Positions 63,947-64,000 of a stretch of DNA of 64,000 nt are shown in pieces (the first letter of the stretch is position 1; each line of letters starts with the position of its first letter). A program made the translations under genes and the position numbers. The notes beneath the pieces are model-generated. The model saw only the letters and a list, made by a program, of their open reading frames with translations, had not been told where the DNA came from and did not search any database. This stretch comes from Leisingera daeponensis DSM 23529 (lineage in GTDB: Bacteria; Pseudomonadota; Alphaproteobacteria; Rhodobacterales; Rhodobacteraceae): assembly GCF_000473145.1 (NCBI RefSeq), contig NZ_KI421500.1, positions 1,240,225 through 1,304,224 of the forward strand. Direction: 5' to 3'.

Positions 63947-64000
63947 ATGCCCCTTTCTGACGCTGCGCTGCTCCGCTTTCTGACTTCGGTCCACCCCTAC
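63947..64000 (+). CDS. Start of a DUF294/CBS nucleotidyltransferase-like gene
   Basis: Only 18 codons are present: MPLSDAALLRFLTSVHPY. The ending FL-x-SVHPY is the usual beginning of cyclic-nucleotide/CBS/DUF294 signal proteins that commonly follow DUF4212-symporter pairs. The window ends here, so the call rests on this short match and on gene order. Confidence 0.55.
   Translation, partial: MPLSDAALLRFLTSVHPY

Overview
The window is a GC-rich alphaproteobacterial chromosome segment, most like the marine Roseobacter group (Rhodobacterales; Phaeobacter/Leisingera/Ruegeria-like). This rests on the sarcosine oxidase operon, the ccmI-ruvX-DUF1289 run, TauE-dusA, the acs/TRAP block and the DUF4212-symporter pair. 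There are no tRNA or rRNA genes and no CRISPR array. LAYOUT: (1) Core, 1-6.8 kb: sarcosine oxidase soxB-soxD-soxA(start only) on the minus strand; ccmI, ruvX and a DUF1289 protein on the plus strand; a PhyH-like dioxygenase, a TauE/SafE permease and dusA on the minus strand. (2) Accessory block, about 6.74-48.85 kb, inserted at the 5' end of dusA. (3) Core again, 49.2-64 kb: an RpiR regulator with a polar amino-acid ABC transporter, an N-acylamino-acid-racemase-like enolase and a GNAT; a TRAP transporter; acs; adk; a two-subunit sodium:solute symporter; and the start of a DUF294-type gene. The central result is that the accessory block reads as three islands integrated in tandem into dusA. Besides the working gene (start at 6808) there are three relict dusA 5' ends, at 29312, 39505 and 48925, all on the minus strand. 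Each encodes the conserved start of DusA (ARLS-x-x-PMM) and then diverges. The outermost, at 48925, looks like the original chromosomal start. The start now in use has AT-rich codons and appears to have come from the innermost, youngest island. Island A (6.74-29.27 kb) has a tyrosine recombinase with two stop codons in its first ten codons and matching TTACAACA arm repeats at both ends. It carries a minus-strand cargo of exported proteins: a 145-aa secreted protein, a 4427-aa SpvB/FG-GAP/RHS protein with a nuclease-like C-terminus, a possible 89-aa immunity protein, a solute-binding protein and a Tat lipoprotein amidohydrolase. A broken IS5-family element, a DUF932 gene and a PrtN-like gene follow. 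Island B (29.27-39.45 kb) has a truncated integrase, a GlxA-type regulator divergent from an MFS pump, a cupredoxin-led operon ending in a decarboxylase pseudogene whose catalytic lysine codon is TAA, and an 813-aa regulator with a hydrolase-like domain that lacks the nucleophile. Island C (39.45-48.85 kb) has no visible integrase. It holds a tightly packed plus-strand cluster of membrane or exported enzymes: a CPBP protease, a beta-lactamase-fold hydrolase, a Tat-type Acg nitroreductase, a Tat-type flavodoxin, two alpha/beta hydrolases and an amidohydrolase, with a DUF6544-like protein opposite. HOW THE GENES WORK TOGETHER: the core parts deal with small nitrogen and carbon compounds (sarcosine, amino acids, acetate). 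Island A looks like a contact or secreted-toxin locus, and island C like an envelope hydrolase and flavin-redox pathway with an unknown substrate. Functions are from reading translations by eye; no database search was possible.
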